A stretch of 64,000 bases of DNA from Pseudomonas gingeri (GCF_013386165.1 NZ_JACAOS010000003.1:476343-540342); one strand, 5' to 3'. Shown: positions 1 to 8,702, counted from the stretch's first letter. Notes: generated from the letters alone by a model not told the origin. Numbers and translations are program-made.

Positions 1-30
1 GTGCAGATGGCTGCCGACGGCAAGCTGTAA
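1..30 (+). CDS. C-terminal end of an upstream protein, probably ABC substrate-binding protein (partial)
   Basis: Only the last nine codons and a TAA stop are in the window, reading VQMAADGKL. The stop lies 27 bases before an ABC permease gene on the same strand. In guanidine/urea carboxylase operons this place is normally held by the periplasmic binding protein of a NitT/TauT-type transporter. That identity is inferred from position alone, because the visible residues carry no motif. Confidence 0.5.
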   Translation: MQMAADGKL

Positions 31-57
31 ACCCGTTCCCGTGCAAAGGTCATTGCC

Positions 58-873
58 ATGCGTCTGATAAACCGCCGTCCGGACCGCGCCAGCCGCCTGG
101 TCCTGGTGATCCTGCCGTTCGCCTTGTTGCTGTTTGCCTACTTCATGGGCTCGGCTACCCGACTGACGGAAAACCCCAACGACAAGCTGTTGCCCAGCGC
201 GGTGCAAATGAGCGATGCGGTCAAGCGCATGGCCTTTACCGAGGACCCGCGTACCGGCGGTTATCTGTTCTGGCAGGACAGCGCGTCGAGCCTGCAACGG
301 CTGGCGATTGGCTTGGGGATCAGCGCGTTGCTGGGGCTGTGCCTGGGCATCGCCTCGGGGATCGTGCCGCTGTTCGGGGCGCCGCTATCGCCGTTGTTGA
401 CGGTGCTGTCGATGGTGCCGCCCCTGGCTGTTTTACCGATCCTGTTCATCGTGTTCGGCCTGGGTGAACTGTCGAAAGTGATGTTGATCGTGATCGGCAT
501 CACCCCGGTCCTGGCGCGGGACCTGGAGCAGCGGGCCAGGGAAATCCCGCTGGAACTGCTGATCAAGGCACAGACCCTGGGCGCGTCGACCTGGACCCTG
601 ATTGTGCGGGTGATCCTGCCGCAATTGCTGCCACGCCTGCTGATTGCCTTGCGCCTGGTGCTGGGGTCGGCGTGGTTGTTCCTGATCGCGGCCGAGGCCA
701 TCGCATCCACCGACGGCCTGGGTTTCCGGATCTTCCTGGTGCGGCGTTATCTGGCCATGGACGTGATCCTGCCGTACGTGGTCTGGATCACCCTGCTGGC
801 CTGGCTGATGGACTGGGGCCTCAAGGCCCTGACCCGACGCGTGTTCCCCTGGTATGAAGGGGCCCGCGCATGA
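58..873 (+). CDS. ABC transporter permease, NitT/TauT (SsuC-like) type, guanidine/urea operon
   Basis: Inner-membrane permease of 271 residues. A transmembrane segment lies at about residues 13-32 and further hydrophobic segments run through about residues 82-145, 190-215 and 235-255. The EAA-like cytoplasmic loop that docks on the ATPase is at about residues 171-190 (AQTLGAST followed by VILPQLLP). Its stop overlaps the start of the ATPase gene by four bases (ATGA), so the two are translationally coupled. The operon also encodes a biotin carboxylase, two DUF1989 proteins and allophanate hydrolase, so the cargo is probably guanidine, urea or a related small nitrogen compound. The substrate is inferred from this context. 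Confidence 0.85.
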   Translation: MRLINRRPDRASRLVLVILPFALLLFAYFMGSATRLTENPNDKLLPSAVQMSDAVKRMAFTEDPRTGGYLFWQDSASSLQRLAIGLGISALLGLCLGIASGIVPLFGAPLSPLLTVLSMVPPLAVLPILFIVFGLGELSKVMLIVIGITPVLARDLEQRAREIPLELLIKAQTLGASTWTLIVRVILPQLLPRLLIALRLVLGSAWLFLIAAEAIASTDGLGFRIFLVRRYLAMDVILPYVVWITLLAWLMDWGLKALTRRVFPWYEGARA

Positions 874-1634
874 GCTTCATTTCGGTGAACAACGTCTGGC
901 AGCAATACGCCGACCAGGTGGTGCTGGAAGGCCTGAACCTGAGCGTCAATGAAGGCGAATTCTGCACCCTGGTGGGGGCTTCGGGCTGCGGCAAGTCGAC
1001 GTTCCTGCGCCTGTTGCTGGGACAGGAGAGCCCCAGCCGCGGGCAGATCCTTCTGGATGGCCAGCCCCTGGTGGGCGAACCGGACTCCAGTCGGGGCGTG
1101 GTGTTCCAGCGCTACTCGGTGTTCCCCCATCTGTCGGTGCTGGACAACGTGGCGCTGGGGCTGGAGTTGCCACGCTCGGCAGTGTTCGGGCGCTTGTTCG
1201 GCGCCGCCAAGCGCCAGGCCCGGGAGCAGGCGGCCGTGCTGCTGGACAAGGTCGGCCTCGGCCACTCGCTGGACAAGTACCCGACGCAGTTGTCGGGCGG
1301 CATGCAGCAACGCCTGGCGATTGCCCAGGCGCTGATCATGAAGCCCCGGGTGCTGCTGCTCGACGAACCTTTCGGTGCACTGGATCCCGGCATTCGCAAG
1401 GACATGCACGGCCTGCTGCTGGAGCTCTGGCGCGAGACGCAACTGACTGTGTTCATGGTCACCCATGACCTGTCCGAGGGCTTCAACCTCGGCACGCGCC
1501 TGTTGGTGTTCGACAAGGTTCGTCACGACCCGCACGCCCCCGCAGCCTATGGCGCCCGCATTACCTACGACATTCCCCTCAACAGCGATCGCCGCGCGAC
1601 TCGCGGCGTACTCGATCTGCTGCAAACGGCTTGA
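870..1634 (+). CDS. ABC transporter ATP-binding protein, NitT/TauT type
   Basis: A 254-residue ATPase that powers the adjacent permease. Walker A (GASGCGKST) is at residues 36-44, the Q-loop glutamine at about 80, the signature LSGGMQQ at 141-147, Walker B VLLLDEP at 161-167 and the switch histidine in VTHDLSE near 199. All catalytic motifs are intact, and the length matches SsuB/TauB-like ATPases apart from a somewhat long arginine- and alanine-rich insert near 100-120. It overlaps the permease gene by four bases and is followed 13 bases later by the first DUF1989 gene, so it belongs to the same operon. Confidence 0.92.
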   Translation: MSFISVNNVWQQYADQVVLEGLNLSVNEGEFCTLVGASGCGKSTFLRLLLGQESPSRGQILLDGQPLVGEPDSSRGVVFQRYSVFPHLSVLDNVALGLELPRSAVFGRLFGAAKRQAREQAAVLLDKVGLGHSLDKYPTQLSGGMQQRLAIAQALIMKPRVLLLDEPFGALDPGIRKDMHGLLLELWRETQLTVFMVTHDLSEGFNLGTRLLVFDKVRHDPHAPAAYGARITYDIPLNSDRRATRGVLDLLQTA

Positions 1635-1647
1635 AGGAAGCTTCTAC

Positions 1648-2382
1648 ATGAGTGACTCAATGATCCCCCTGTCTTCAACGGTGCCTTTCTGGGAAGAAGT
1701 CCTGCCTGGCGGCGGCCACCGTTCGTTTGTCCTCAAGCGCGGCCAGTTGTTGCGCCTGACCGACACCCGTGGTGGCGCCAATGTCAGCCTGATGCTGCTC
1801 AACGCCAACGAAAAAACCGAGCGCCTGAACCTGCCCGACAGTCTCAAATGCCAACACACCGCCAAGCTCACCCGTGGCCACTGCCTGTACTCGGACATGG
1901 GGCGGGTGCTGGCGGCGATCACCGCCGATACCTGCGGCTGGAGCGACAGCCTCGGCGGTGTGCTGTGTGCTGAAGAGGCCGCGCAAAAGTACGGCCAGGG
2001 CCGCTATCAGGAACTGCGCAACGGCTTTTTCCGCAACGGCACCGACAACCTGTTGGTGGAGCTGGGCAAGTGGGGCCTGGGCCTGCCCGACCTGCTGATG
2101 ACCCTGAACCTGTTCAGTCGGGTCGACGTCGACCAGGACGGTCGTTTGCACTTCGTCGCCAACCACTCCAAGGCCGGCGACTACATCGAGTTGTACGCGC
2201 CGATGGACACCCTGGTGGTGCTGACCGCGCTACAACACCCGATGGACCCCGACTCGCAGTACGCGCCCAAGCCGCTCAAGCTCGCCTGGCGGCACGCCGA
2301 TGCCAGCGTCGCCGAGCACTGCCGCACCTCGCGCCCGGAAAACGAGCGCGGCTTTATCAACACTGACCGCCTGTTCGCCTGA
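1648..2382 (+). CDS. DUF1989 protein, urea amidolyase-associated protein 1; probable carboxyguanidine deiminase subunit
   Basis: A 244-residue cytoplasmic protein of the DUF1989 family. The conserved stretch [12 protein letters not shown] is at about residues 91-102 and resembles [11 protein letters not shown] in the next gene, so the two are paralogues. Work on guanidine-degrading bacteria showed that paired DUF1989 proteins form carboxyguanidine deiminase (CgdAB), which turns carboxyguanidine into allophanate and ammonia. The neighbouring carboxylase, AtzF and guanidine-II riboswitch support that role here. I chose the ATG at 1648, preceded by GAAGGAAG, over longer forms that read back into the ATPase gene. 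Which subunit this is cannot be told from the sequence alone. Confidence 0.85.
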   Translation: MSDSMIPLSSTVPFWEEVLPGGGHRSFVLKRGQLLRLTDTRGGANVSLMLLNANEKTERLNLPDSLKCQHTAKLTRGHCLYSDMGRVLAAITADTCGWSDSLGGVLCAEEAAQKYGQGRYQELRNGFFRNGTDNLLVELGKWGLGLPDLLMTLNLFSRVDVDQDGRLHFVANHSKAGDYIELYAPMDTLVVLTALQHPMDPDSQYAPKPLKLAWRHADASVAEHCRTSRPENERGFINTDRLFA

Positions 2383-2393
2383 GGAGCGTCGCC

Positions 2394-3023
2394 ATGACCC
2401 TGACTGCCAGACACCCTGAAACCGCGATCTACAACACGACCATCCCGGCCGGCGAGCCCTTTCTCAAGGAGGTCAAGGCCGGGCAGACCCTGCGCATCCT
2501 CGACCTTGAGGGTAACCAGGCCGTCGACACGTTGTTCTACAGCCTGGCCAACCCCCACGAACGTTATGACGTGCAGCGCACCCTGCGACGGCAGAACAAC
2601 GTGTACCTGAGCACCGGCAGCGTGCTGTATTCCAACCTGGGCAAGCCGATGCTGACCCTTGTCGAGGACACTTGCGGGCGCCACGACACCCTCGGCGGCG
2701 CCTGTGCCCAGGAGAGCAATACGGTGCGTTATGCCCTGGAAAAAAGGCATATGCACAGTTGCCGCGACAACTACCTGAGGGCTTGCGTCCACGACGGGCG
2801 CCTGGGCAAGGGCGATATCGGGCCGAACATCAACTTCTTCATGAACGTGCCGGTCACCGCCGACGGTGGATTGACCTTCGAAGACGGTATTTCAGCACCT
2901 GGAAAATACGTCGAGTTGCGCGCGGAAATGGATGTGATCGTGCTGATTTCCAACTGCCCGCAACTGAATAATCCGTGCAACGCCTACAACCCGACCCCCG
3001 CGCAGTTTTTGATATGGGACTGA
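2394..3023 (+). CDS. DUF1989 protein, urea amidolyase-associated protein 2; probable carboxyguanidine deiminase subunit
   Basis: A 209-residue DUF1989 protein, the second member of the pair. The family core [14 protein letters not shown] lies at about residues 91-104, and further conserved cysteines and histidines (RHMHSC, then [11 protein letters not shown] near the C-terminus) suggest metal binding. It starts 11 bases after the first DUF1989 gene with a GGAG ribosome site. It is probably the partner that with its neighbour deiminates carboxyguanidine to allophanate. The assignment rests on the known CgdAB pathway and on this operon's content. In older annotation these genes are named urea amidolyase-related. 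Confidence 0.86.
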   Translation: MTLTARHPETAIYNTTIPAGEPFLKEVKAGQTLRILDLEGNQAVDTLFYSLANPHERYDVQRTLRRQNNVYLSTGSVLYSNLGKPMLTLVEDTCGRHDTLGGACAQESNTVRYALEKRHMHSCRDNYLRACVHDGRLGKGDIGPNINFFMNVPVTADGGLTFEDGISAPGKYVELRAEMDVIVLISNCPQLNNPCNAYNPTPAQFLIWD

Positions 3024-3025
3024 CC

Positions 3026-3097
3026 ATGAAATCTTTTCGTCGCTGGCTGTTCAACCTGTGCCAAAGCCGTTCCGGGCAATGCCTGAAACGCCGCTGA
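3026..3097 (+). CDS. Small basic ORF (23 aa) between the DUF1989 gene and the riboswitch
   Basis: An ATG two bases after the preceding stop opens a 23-codon frame that begins MKSFRRWLF and ends CLKRR. It has five arginines, two lysines and two cysteines. It ends 15 bases before the first riboswitch hairpin. The close coupling to the upstream stop makes translation plausible, and it could serve as a leader peptide or as a conserved small protein of guanidine operons. No known family is recognised, and a chance frame is possible. Confidence 0.35.
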   Translation: MKSFRRWLFNLCQSRSGQCLKRR

Positions 3098-3112
3098 GAC
3101 CCAGTCCCAGAC

Positions 3113-3159
3113 ACAACGGACGACCGTTGTGCACCTCGTTCAATAGCGGGACGGCCCGC
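3113..3159 (+). promoter_or_regulatory. Guanidine-II (mini-ykkC) riboswitch candidate
   Basis: Two consecutive hairpins each close on an ACGR tetraloop. The first is ACAACGG-ACGA-CCGTTGT (3113-3130). The second is GCGGG-ACGG-CCCGC (3146-3159). They are joined by a 15-base linker. This is the diagnostic architecture of the guanidine-II class, where the two loops kiss and each binds guanidinium. The linker holds CCTC, which can pair with GAGG of the Shine-Dalgarno sequence at 3165-3170, in line with the known translational control mechanism. The gene controlled is the carboxylase that starts at 3206. Confidence 0.88.
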
Positions 3160-3168
3160 TTCCCAGGA

Positions 3169-3193
3169 GGAAACCGAGCAGCCCTCGGTTTCC
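3169..3193 (+). promoter_or_regulatory. Hairpin overlapping the Shine-Dalgarno upstream of the carboxylase
   Basis: GGAAACCGAG (3169-3178) and CTCGGTTTCC (3184-3193) form a perfect 10-bp stem with a five-base loop. The stem takes up the last two bases of the strong AGGAGG at 3165-3170 and separates it from the ATG at 3206 by 35 bases. Folding it would shorten the effective distance between ribosome site and start codon. It may act with the riboswitch in controlling initiation, but that role is inferred. Confidence 0.5.
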
Positions 3194-3205
3194 GGGGTTT
3201 ATGCC

Positions 3206-6200
3206 ATGTTCGACACACTACTGATTGCCAACCGTGGCGCCATTGCCTGCCGTATCCTGCGTACTTTGCGCACGTTGCGAGTCCGCGGCGTGGCGGTCTA
3301 TTCAGAGGCCGATGCCGCCAGCCTGCACCTGCTGCAAGCCGACGAGGCCCACAGCCTCGGGGAGGGCGGCGCGGCCGGGACGTACCTGGCGGTGGACAAG
3401 ATCCTCGCCATCGCCAAGGCCAGTGGCGCCAAGGCGATCCATCCCGGCTACGGCTTCCTCTCTGAAAACGCCGCCTTTGCCCAATCCTGCGAAGACGCGG
3501 GGATCGCCTTTGTCGGCCCGACGCCGGAGCAACTGCGGGTGTTCGGCCTCAAGCACACCGCCCGTGCGCTGGCCAAGCAGCACGCGGTGCCGTTGCTCCA
3601 AGGCACCGAACTGCTCGATAGCCTGGGCGAGGCCCTCGACGCCGCCGAGTCGATCGGTTATCCGGTGATGCTCAAAAGTACTGCCGGTGGTGGCGGCATT
3701 GGCATGCGCGTCTGCCGCAGCCGCAACGAACTGAGTGAAGCGTTCGAGGCGGTGAAACGCCTCGGCCAGAACAATTTCAGCGATGCCGGTGTGTTTATCG
3801 AGCAGTACATCCAGTGCGCCCGGCATCTGGAAGTGCAGGTGTTCGGGGACGGTAAGGGCGAAGTGATCGCCCTCGGTGTGCGCGATTGCTCGGTGCAGCG
3901 GCGCAATCAGAAGGTTCTCGAAGAAACCCCGGCCCCGAACCTGCCCACTGGCATGGCCGATGAATTGTGCGCGGCGGCGATCAAGTTGGCCAAGGCCGTC
4001 AATTACCGCAGTGCCGGCACGGTCGAGTTTGTGTTCGACAGTGACGACCAGCGTTTCTATTTCCTTGAAGTGAATACCCGCCTGCAGGTTGAACACGGCG
4101 TCACCGAACAGGTGTGGGGCGTCGACCTGGTGAGCTGGATGGTGCAACTGGCGGCGGGTGATCTGCCACCGCTCGGGCTGTTGTGCGAAGGCTTGCAGGC
4201 AAACGGGCACGCGATCCAGGCACGGCTGTATGCCGAAGATCCTGGCCGGGATTTCCAGCCCAGTCCTGGTTTGCTCACCGCTGTGGACTTTCCGGTCGCC
4301 GATGGCAAGACCTTGCGCATCGACACCTGGGTTGAAGCCGGCTGCGAGATTCCGCCGTTCTTCGATCCGATGATTGCCAAGCTGATCAGTTGGGCACCGA
4401 GCCGCAAACAAGCCAGCGCCGGGCTGGCACAGGCACTGGGCCAGAGCCGGCTGTATGGCGTGGAGACCAATCGCGATTACCTGCGGCAGATCATCGTCGA
4501 TCAGCCGTTCGCCAGTGGCCGGCCGTGGACCCGCTGCCTGGAGGGTCTGGTCTACCGTGCGGAGACGTTCGAAGTGCTGAGCGCTGGCACCCAGACCAGC
4601 GTGCAGGACTATCCCGGGCGCCTCGGTTACTGGGCCGTCGGTGTGCCACCGTCCGGGGCGATGGACAGTCGGGCCTTGCGCCTGGGCAATCGTCTGCTGG
4701 GAAACACCGAGGGCAGTGCCGCGCTGGAAATCACCATGAGCGGCCCGTTGCTGCGATTCAACACCGATGCGGTCGTGGCGGTCACGGGGGCGGATATTGC
4801 GCTGCTCCTGGACGGCGAACCTCAGGCCATGAATACCGCCATTCTGGTGCTGGCAGGTTCGACTTTGTCCCTGGGCACCATGGCCGGCGCGGGCGCGCGC
4901 AGTTACCTGTGCCTGCGCGGTGGCTTGGTGGTGCCGGATTACCTGGGCAGCAAAAGCACCTTCACCCTCGGCCAGTTCGGTGGCCATGGCGGTCGAGCCT
5001 TGCGTGCGGGCGACGTGCTGCACATGGCGCCGCTGACGGATCGTAGCGTCGGTCAGCGGGTAGCGTCGGCGCAGTTGGCGGACTTGCCGGCGGTGCGCCG
5101 GATCCGGGTGATTTATGGTCCCCATGCTGCCCCGGAATACTTCACCCCAGGTTATATCGAAACCTTCTTTGCGACCCATTGGGAAGTGCATTTCAACTCC
5201 AGCCGCACCGGCGTGCGCCTGATCGGGCCGAAGCCGGAGTGGGTACGTGCCGATGGGGGCGAGGCCGGCTTGCACCCGTCCAATATCCACGACAATCCCT
5301 ATGCCATCGGCGCGGTGGATTTCACCGGCGACATGCCGGTCATCCTCGGTCCCGACGGGCCGAGCCTGGGGGGCTTCGTGTGCCCGGTGACCACCATCGA
5401 GGCCGACCTGTGGCAGTTGGGCCAACTCAAGGCGGGGGACAGGGTGCAGTTTTTCCCCGTCAGTATCGAAACCGCCCGCGCACTCTTCGCCGAGGAATCA
5501 CCACCCACCTGTAGGAGCGAGCTTGCTCGCGATGACGGATTGTCAGCCGCCAGGGATGTATTGAATGTACCGGCCTCATCGCGAGCAAGCTCGCTCCTAC
5601 AGGGGGGCGCGTTGATTTCGCCGGTTGTGCTGGATGTGGGGCAGGGCGATAGGCGCCTGGTGGCGCGCTTGTCGGGCGATACCCATCTGCTGCTGGAGAT
5701 CGGCGCCGCGGAACTGGACCTGGTCCTGCGTTTCCGTGGCCATGCCTTGATGCAGGCGCTGGAGGCCAAGGCCCTGCACGGCGTGATCGACCTGACCCCG
5801 GGGATTCGTTCGCTGCAGGTGCACTACCAGCCCGAGCAACTGCCCCTGGCAGACCTGCTGGACATTGTTGTCGGAGCGTGGGGCGCGGTATGTGCCAGCC
5901 AGGACCTGCAAGTACCGTCGCGGATCGTGCACTTGCCGTTGTCCTGGGATGACCCGGCCTGTCAGCTGGCCATCGAGAAATACATGACCACCGTGCGCAA
6001 GGACGCGCCCTGGTGCCCGAGTAACCTGGAATTCATCCGCCGCATCAACGACCTGCCCAACCTCGATGAAGTACAGCGCACGGTGTTCGACGCCAGCTAT
6101 CTGGTGATGGGCCTCGGCGACGTCTACCTCGGTGCCCCTGTGGCCACGCCACTCGATCCGCGCCATCGCCTGGTGACCACCAAATACAATCCGGCCCGAA

Positions 6201-6865
6201 CCTGGACCGCCGAAAACTCGGTCGGTATCGGCGGCGCTTACCTCTGTGTGTACGGCATGGAAGGGCCGGGTGGTTACCAGTTCGTCGGCCGCACCCTGCA
6301 AATGTGGAACCGTTACCGCGAAGTCGCGGCATTCGACGGCAAGCCGTGGCTGTTGCGCTTCTTCGATCAGATCCGTTTCTACCCGGTCAGCGCCGACGAC
6401 CTGTTGCGTATCCGCCGTGACTTTCCGTTGGGCCGCTTCGAACTGAAGATCGAACACAGCACGTTGAACCTGGCCGACTATCAGGACTTTCTGGCTCGTG
6501 AAGCCGACGGTATCGCGGCGTTTCGCGCTCAGCAACAAAACGCCTTCAGTGCCGAGCGCGAGCGCTGGATCGCCAGTGGCCAGGCGAATTTCGACAGCGA
6601 GGAGGCGGCTGCCCCCGTCACCGATGAGGCCCCCCTCGATGCCGGGCTGCACGGCGTCGACAGCCATATCGCCGGCAATCTCTGGCAGGTCCAGGTCGAG
6701 GTCGGCCAACGGGTCGGGGTCGGCGATGCCCTGGTGATCCTGGAGTCGATGAAGATGGAAATCCCCTTGCTGGCACCGCTCGCCGGTACCGTGCGCGAAG
6801 TGCGGGTGCGGCCGGGCTCGGCGGTGCGCGCCGGCCAGCGGGTCGTGGTGCTGGAAGCGGACTGA
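3206..6865 (+). CDS. Biotin-dependent urea/guanidine carboxylase with an in-frame REPIN insertion
   Basis: A 1219-residue single-chain carboxylase. Biotin carboxylase spans about 1-450, with the ATP-grasp lysine and glycine loop KSTAGGGGIG near 157-166 and EVNTRLQVEH from 288. A KipA/AHS2-like domain covers about 455-767, a KipI/AHS1-like domain about 807-1060, and a C-terminal biotinyl domain about 1140-1219 carries ESMKM with the biotinylated lysine at 1183. The family fixes bicarbonate onto urea or guanidine. The guanidine-II riboswitch in front and the DUF1989 pair favour guanidine. Residues about 768-799 are translated REP sequence lying between the two carboxyltransferase halves, yet the frame stays open. 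The ATG at 3206 is preceded by the riboswitch; a second ATG at 3201 is out of frame. Confidence 0.92.
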   Translation: MFDTLLIANRGAIACRILRTLRTLRVRGVAVYSEADAASLHLLQADEAHSLGEGGAAGTYLAVDKILAIAKASGAKAIHPGYGFLSENAAFAQSCEDAGIAFVGPTPEQLRVFGLKHTARALAKQHAVPLLQGTELLDSLGEALDAAESIGYPVMLKSTAGGGGIGMRVCRSRNELSEAFEAVKRLGQNNFSDAGVFIEQYIQCARHLEVQVFGDGKGEVIALGVRDCSVQRRNQKVLEETPAPNLPTGMADELCAAAIKLAKAVNYRSAGTVEFVFDSDDQRFYFLEVNTRLQVEHGVTEQVWGVDLVSWMVQLAAGDLPPLGLLCEGLQANGHAIQARLYAEDPGRDFQPSPGLLTAVDFPVADGKTLRIDTWVEAGCEIPPFFDPMIAKLISWAPSRKQASAGLAQALGQSRLYGVETNRDYLRQIIVDQPFASGRPWTRCLEGLVYRAETFEVLSAGTQTSVQDYPGRLGYWAVGVPPSGAMDSRALRLGNRLLGNTEGSAALEITMSGPLLRFNTDAVVAVTGADIALLLDGEPQAMNTAILVLAGSTLSLGTMAGAGARSYLCLRGGLVVPDYLGSKSTFTLGQFGGHGGRALRAGDVLHMAPLTDRSVGQRVASAQLADLPAVRRIRVIYGPHAAPEYFTPGYIETFFATHWEVHFNSSRTGVRLIGPKPEWVRADGGEAGLHPSNIHDNPYAIGAVDFTGDMPVILGPDGPSLGGFVCPVTTIEADLWQLGQLKAGDRVQFFPVSIETARALFAEESPPTCRSELARDDGLSAARDVLNVPASSRASSLLQGGALISPVVLDVGQGDRRLVARLSGDTHLLLEIGAAELDLVLRFRGHALMQALEAKALHGVIDLTPGIRSLQVHYQPEQLPLADLLDIVVGAWGAVCASQDLQVPSRIVHLPLSWDDPACQLAIEKYMTTVRKDAPWCPSNLEFIRRINDLPNLDEVQRTVFDASYLVMGLGDVYLGAPVATPLDPRHRLVTTKYNPARTWTAENSVGIGGAYLCVYGMEGPGGYQFVGRTLQMWNRYREVAAFDGKPWLLRFFDQIRFYPVSADDLLRIRRDFPLGRFELKIEHSTLNLADYQDFLAREADGIAAFRAQQQNAFSAERERWIASGQANFDSEEAAAPVTDEAPLDAGLHGVDSHIAGNLWQVQVEVGQRVGVGDALVILESMKMEIPLLAPLAGTVREVRVRPGSAVRAGQRVVVLEAD
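5509..5602. repeat. REPIN (two inverted REP sequences) inside the carboxylase gene
   Basis: CTGTAGGAGCGAGCTTGCTC begins at 5509 and continues GCGATGA. Its inverse, ending GAGCAAGCTCGCTCCTACAG, closes at 5602. The two arms flank about 43 bases of spacer. This is the standard palindromic doublet (REPIN) of fluorescent pseudomonads, mobilised by RAYT transposases and normally found between genes. No RAYT gene is present in the window. Here it is translated, giving CRSELARDD and ASSRASSLLQ in the protein. Confidence 0.95.
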
Positions 6866-6893
6866 GTCGTTTAATCTTTGAAGGAATTCCCCC

Positions 6894-8702
6894 ATGACAG
6901 CTATCGTTTTGCATGACCTGCGCCTTGACCAGGTCCGCGCCGCTTACCAGGCCGGCACCCAAACCCCGCGCCAGTTGATCCTGGCCCTGCGGGACAAAGC
7001 CGCCGCGCTGAACCCCGACTACCACCTGTTCATTCATCTGCTCAGCGTCGCCGAGCTGGAACCCTATCTGCTCGCGCTGGAAGGTCGTCGAATCGAGGAC
7101 CTGCCGTTGTATGGCGTGCCGTTCGCGATCAAGGACAATATCGACCTGGCGGGCATTCCCACCACCGCAGCCTGCCCGGCGTTCGCCTATACCGCCCAGT
7201 GTTCGGCGACGATTGTCGAGCAACTGATCGCGCTTGGCGCGATCCCCCTGGGCAAGACCAACCTCGATCAGTTCGCCACCGGTTTGAACGGCACCCGCTC
7301 ACCCTACGGCGCCTGCCGCAACAGCGTGCTGAAGGACTACCCGGCGGGCGGCTCCAGCGCCGGTTCGTCCTTGGCGGTGGCGCTGGGTGTCGCCAGTTTC
7401 GCCCTTGGCACCGATACGGCGGGCTCGGGGCGGGTACCGGCGGCGCTGAACAATCTGGTGGGCATGAAAGCCAGCAAGGGCTTGATCTCCACCGCCGGTG
7501 TAGTACCCGCATGCCGGACCCTGGACTGCGTGACCACCTTTACCGCCACGGCGCGCGAAGCCAGTCAGTTGCTCGGCCTGACCGCCAGGCTTGACCCGCG
7601 TGACCAGTACAGCCGCCGCAACCCGTTGTGGAACGATGCGTCGGCATTCGGCGCACCGCAGCCGTTTCGTTTCGGCGTGCCGCGTCCCGAGGACCTGGAG
7701 TTCTTCGGCTGTGAGCAAGGTCCGTCATTGTTCGATGAAGCCATCCGGCGCCTGGTCGCACTGGGCGGCGAAGCGGTGCCTCTGGATCTGTCACCTTTCC
7801 TTGAAGCCGCGCGCCTGCTGTACGACGGCCCGTGGGTCGCCGAACGCTACAGCGTTGCCGGGGCGCTGATGGAGAGCCGCCCGGAGGCGGTGTTGCCGGT
7901 GATCCGTGCCGTGCTGGCCAAGGCTCCGGCGGTCGATGGGGTGCAGACCTTCCGCGCGCAATACCGTCTGCAAGCGCTCAAGGCGCTGTGCGACAAGGCG
8001 CTGGAAAATCTCGACTGTGTGTTGACCCCGTCGATCCCGCGCCCGGTGACCCTCGCCGAACTGAACGCCGAGCCGGTGCTGTGCAATTCTCAACTGGGCT
8101 ACTACACCAACTTCATGAACCTGCTGGACTACGCCGCCGTCGCGGTGCCCAGCGCATTCATGGCCGACGGCCTGCCGTGGGGCGTGACCCTGTTTGGGCG
8201 GGTGTTCACCGATCAGTACCTGCTCAGCCTGGCCGATGCCCTGCAACGGCAGAGCGACTTGCCGCTGATCGGCGCTCATGAGCCAGGCCTGGCGGTGCCC
8301 GCGACCGTCGCGCGCAATGACAGGGTCAGGCTGGTGGTCTGCGGCGCGCATCTGGAGGGCCTGGCGCTGAATTGGCAACTCAAGCAACGCGGCGGGCGCC
8401 TGCTGGAAACGACCCACAGTTCTGCCGATTATCAGCTCTACGCCCTGCTGGGTGGCCCGCCCTTACGGCCAGGCATGGTCCGTGTCCCGCAGGACGGCGT
8501 GGCCATTGCGGTGGAAGTCTGGGAACTACCGAGCAGTGAGCTGGGCTCGTTCCTCAGCGGCATTCCCGCGCCATTGGGGCTGGGCAAGGTGCAACTGGCG
8601 GACGGCCGTTGGGAAAGCGGTTTTATCTGTGAGCCCTATGGCCTGGAAGGGGCCACGCCGATCAGCCACCTGGGGGGCTGGCGCGCCTTTCTGAAGGCCT
8701 GA
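6894..8702 (+). CDS. atzF: Allophanate hydrolase
   Basis: A 602-residue amidase-signature enzyme that hydrolyses allophanate to carbon dioxide and ammonia, the last step of the pathway. The Lys-Ser-Ser triad is visible: K80 in PFAIKDNID, S154 in AGGSSAGSS and nucleophile S178 in GTDTAGSGR, with the same spacing as in characterised AtzF (74 and 24 residues). The C-terminal allophanate hydrolase domain (about 470-602) is present, so the enzyme is full length. It starts 28 bases after the carboxylase, with GAAGGAAT as ribosome site, and is the last gene of the operon. Confidence 0.95.
   Translation: MTAIVLHDLRLDQVRAAYQAGTQTPRQLILALRDKAAALNPDYHLFIHLLSVAELEPYLLALEGRRIEDLPLYGVPFAIKDNIDLAGIPTTAACPAFAYTAQCSATIVEQLIALGAIPLGKTNLDQFATGLNGTRSPYGACRNSVLKDYPAGGSSAGSSLAVALGVASFALGTDTAGSGRVPAALNNLVGMKASKGLISTAGVVPACRTLDCVTTFTATAREASQLLGLTARLDPRDQYSRRNPLWNDASAFGAPQPFRFGVPRPEDLEFFGCEQGPSLFDEAIRRLVALGGEAVPLDLSPFLEAARLLYDGPWVAERYSVAGALMESRPEAVLPVIRAVLAKAPAVDGVQTFRAQYRLQALKALCDKALENLDCVLTPSIPRPVTLAELNAEPVLCNSQLGYYTNFMNLLDYAAVAVPSAFMADGLPWGVTLFGRVFTDQYLLSLADALQRQSDLPLIGAHEPGLAVPATVARNDRVRLVVCGAHLEGLALNWQLKQRGGRLLETTHSSADYQLYALLGGPPLRPGMVRVPQDGVAIAVEVWELPSSELGSFLSGIPAPLGLGKVQLADGRWESGFICEPYGLEGATPISHLGGWRAFLKA

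Noticed and set aside
3302..5425. 707-codon minus-strand frame inside the carboxylase gene
   Set aside because: It mirrors a well-supported gene in GC-rich DNA. Repetitive low-quality composition and no domain.
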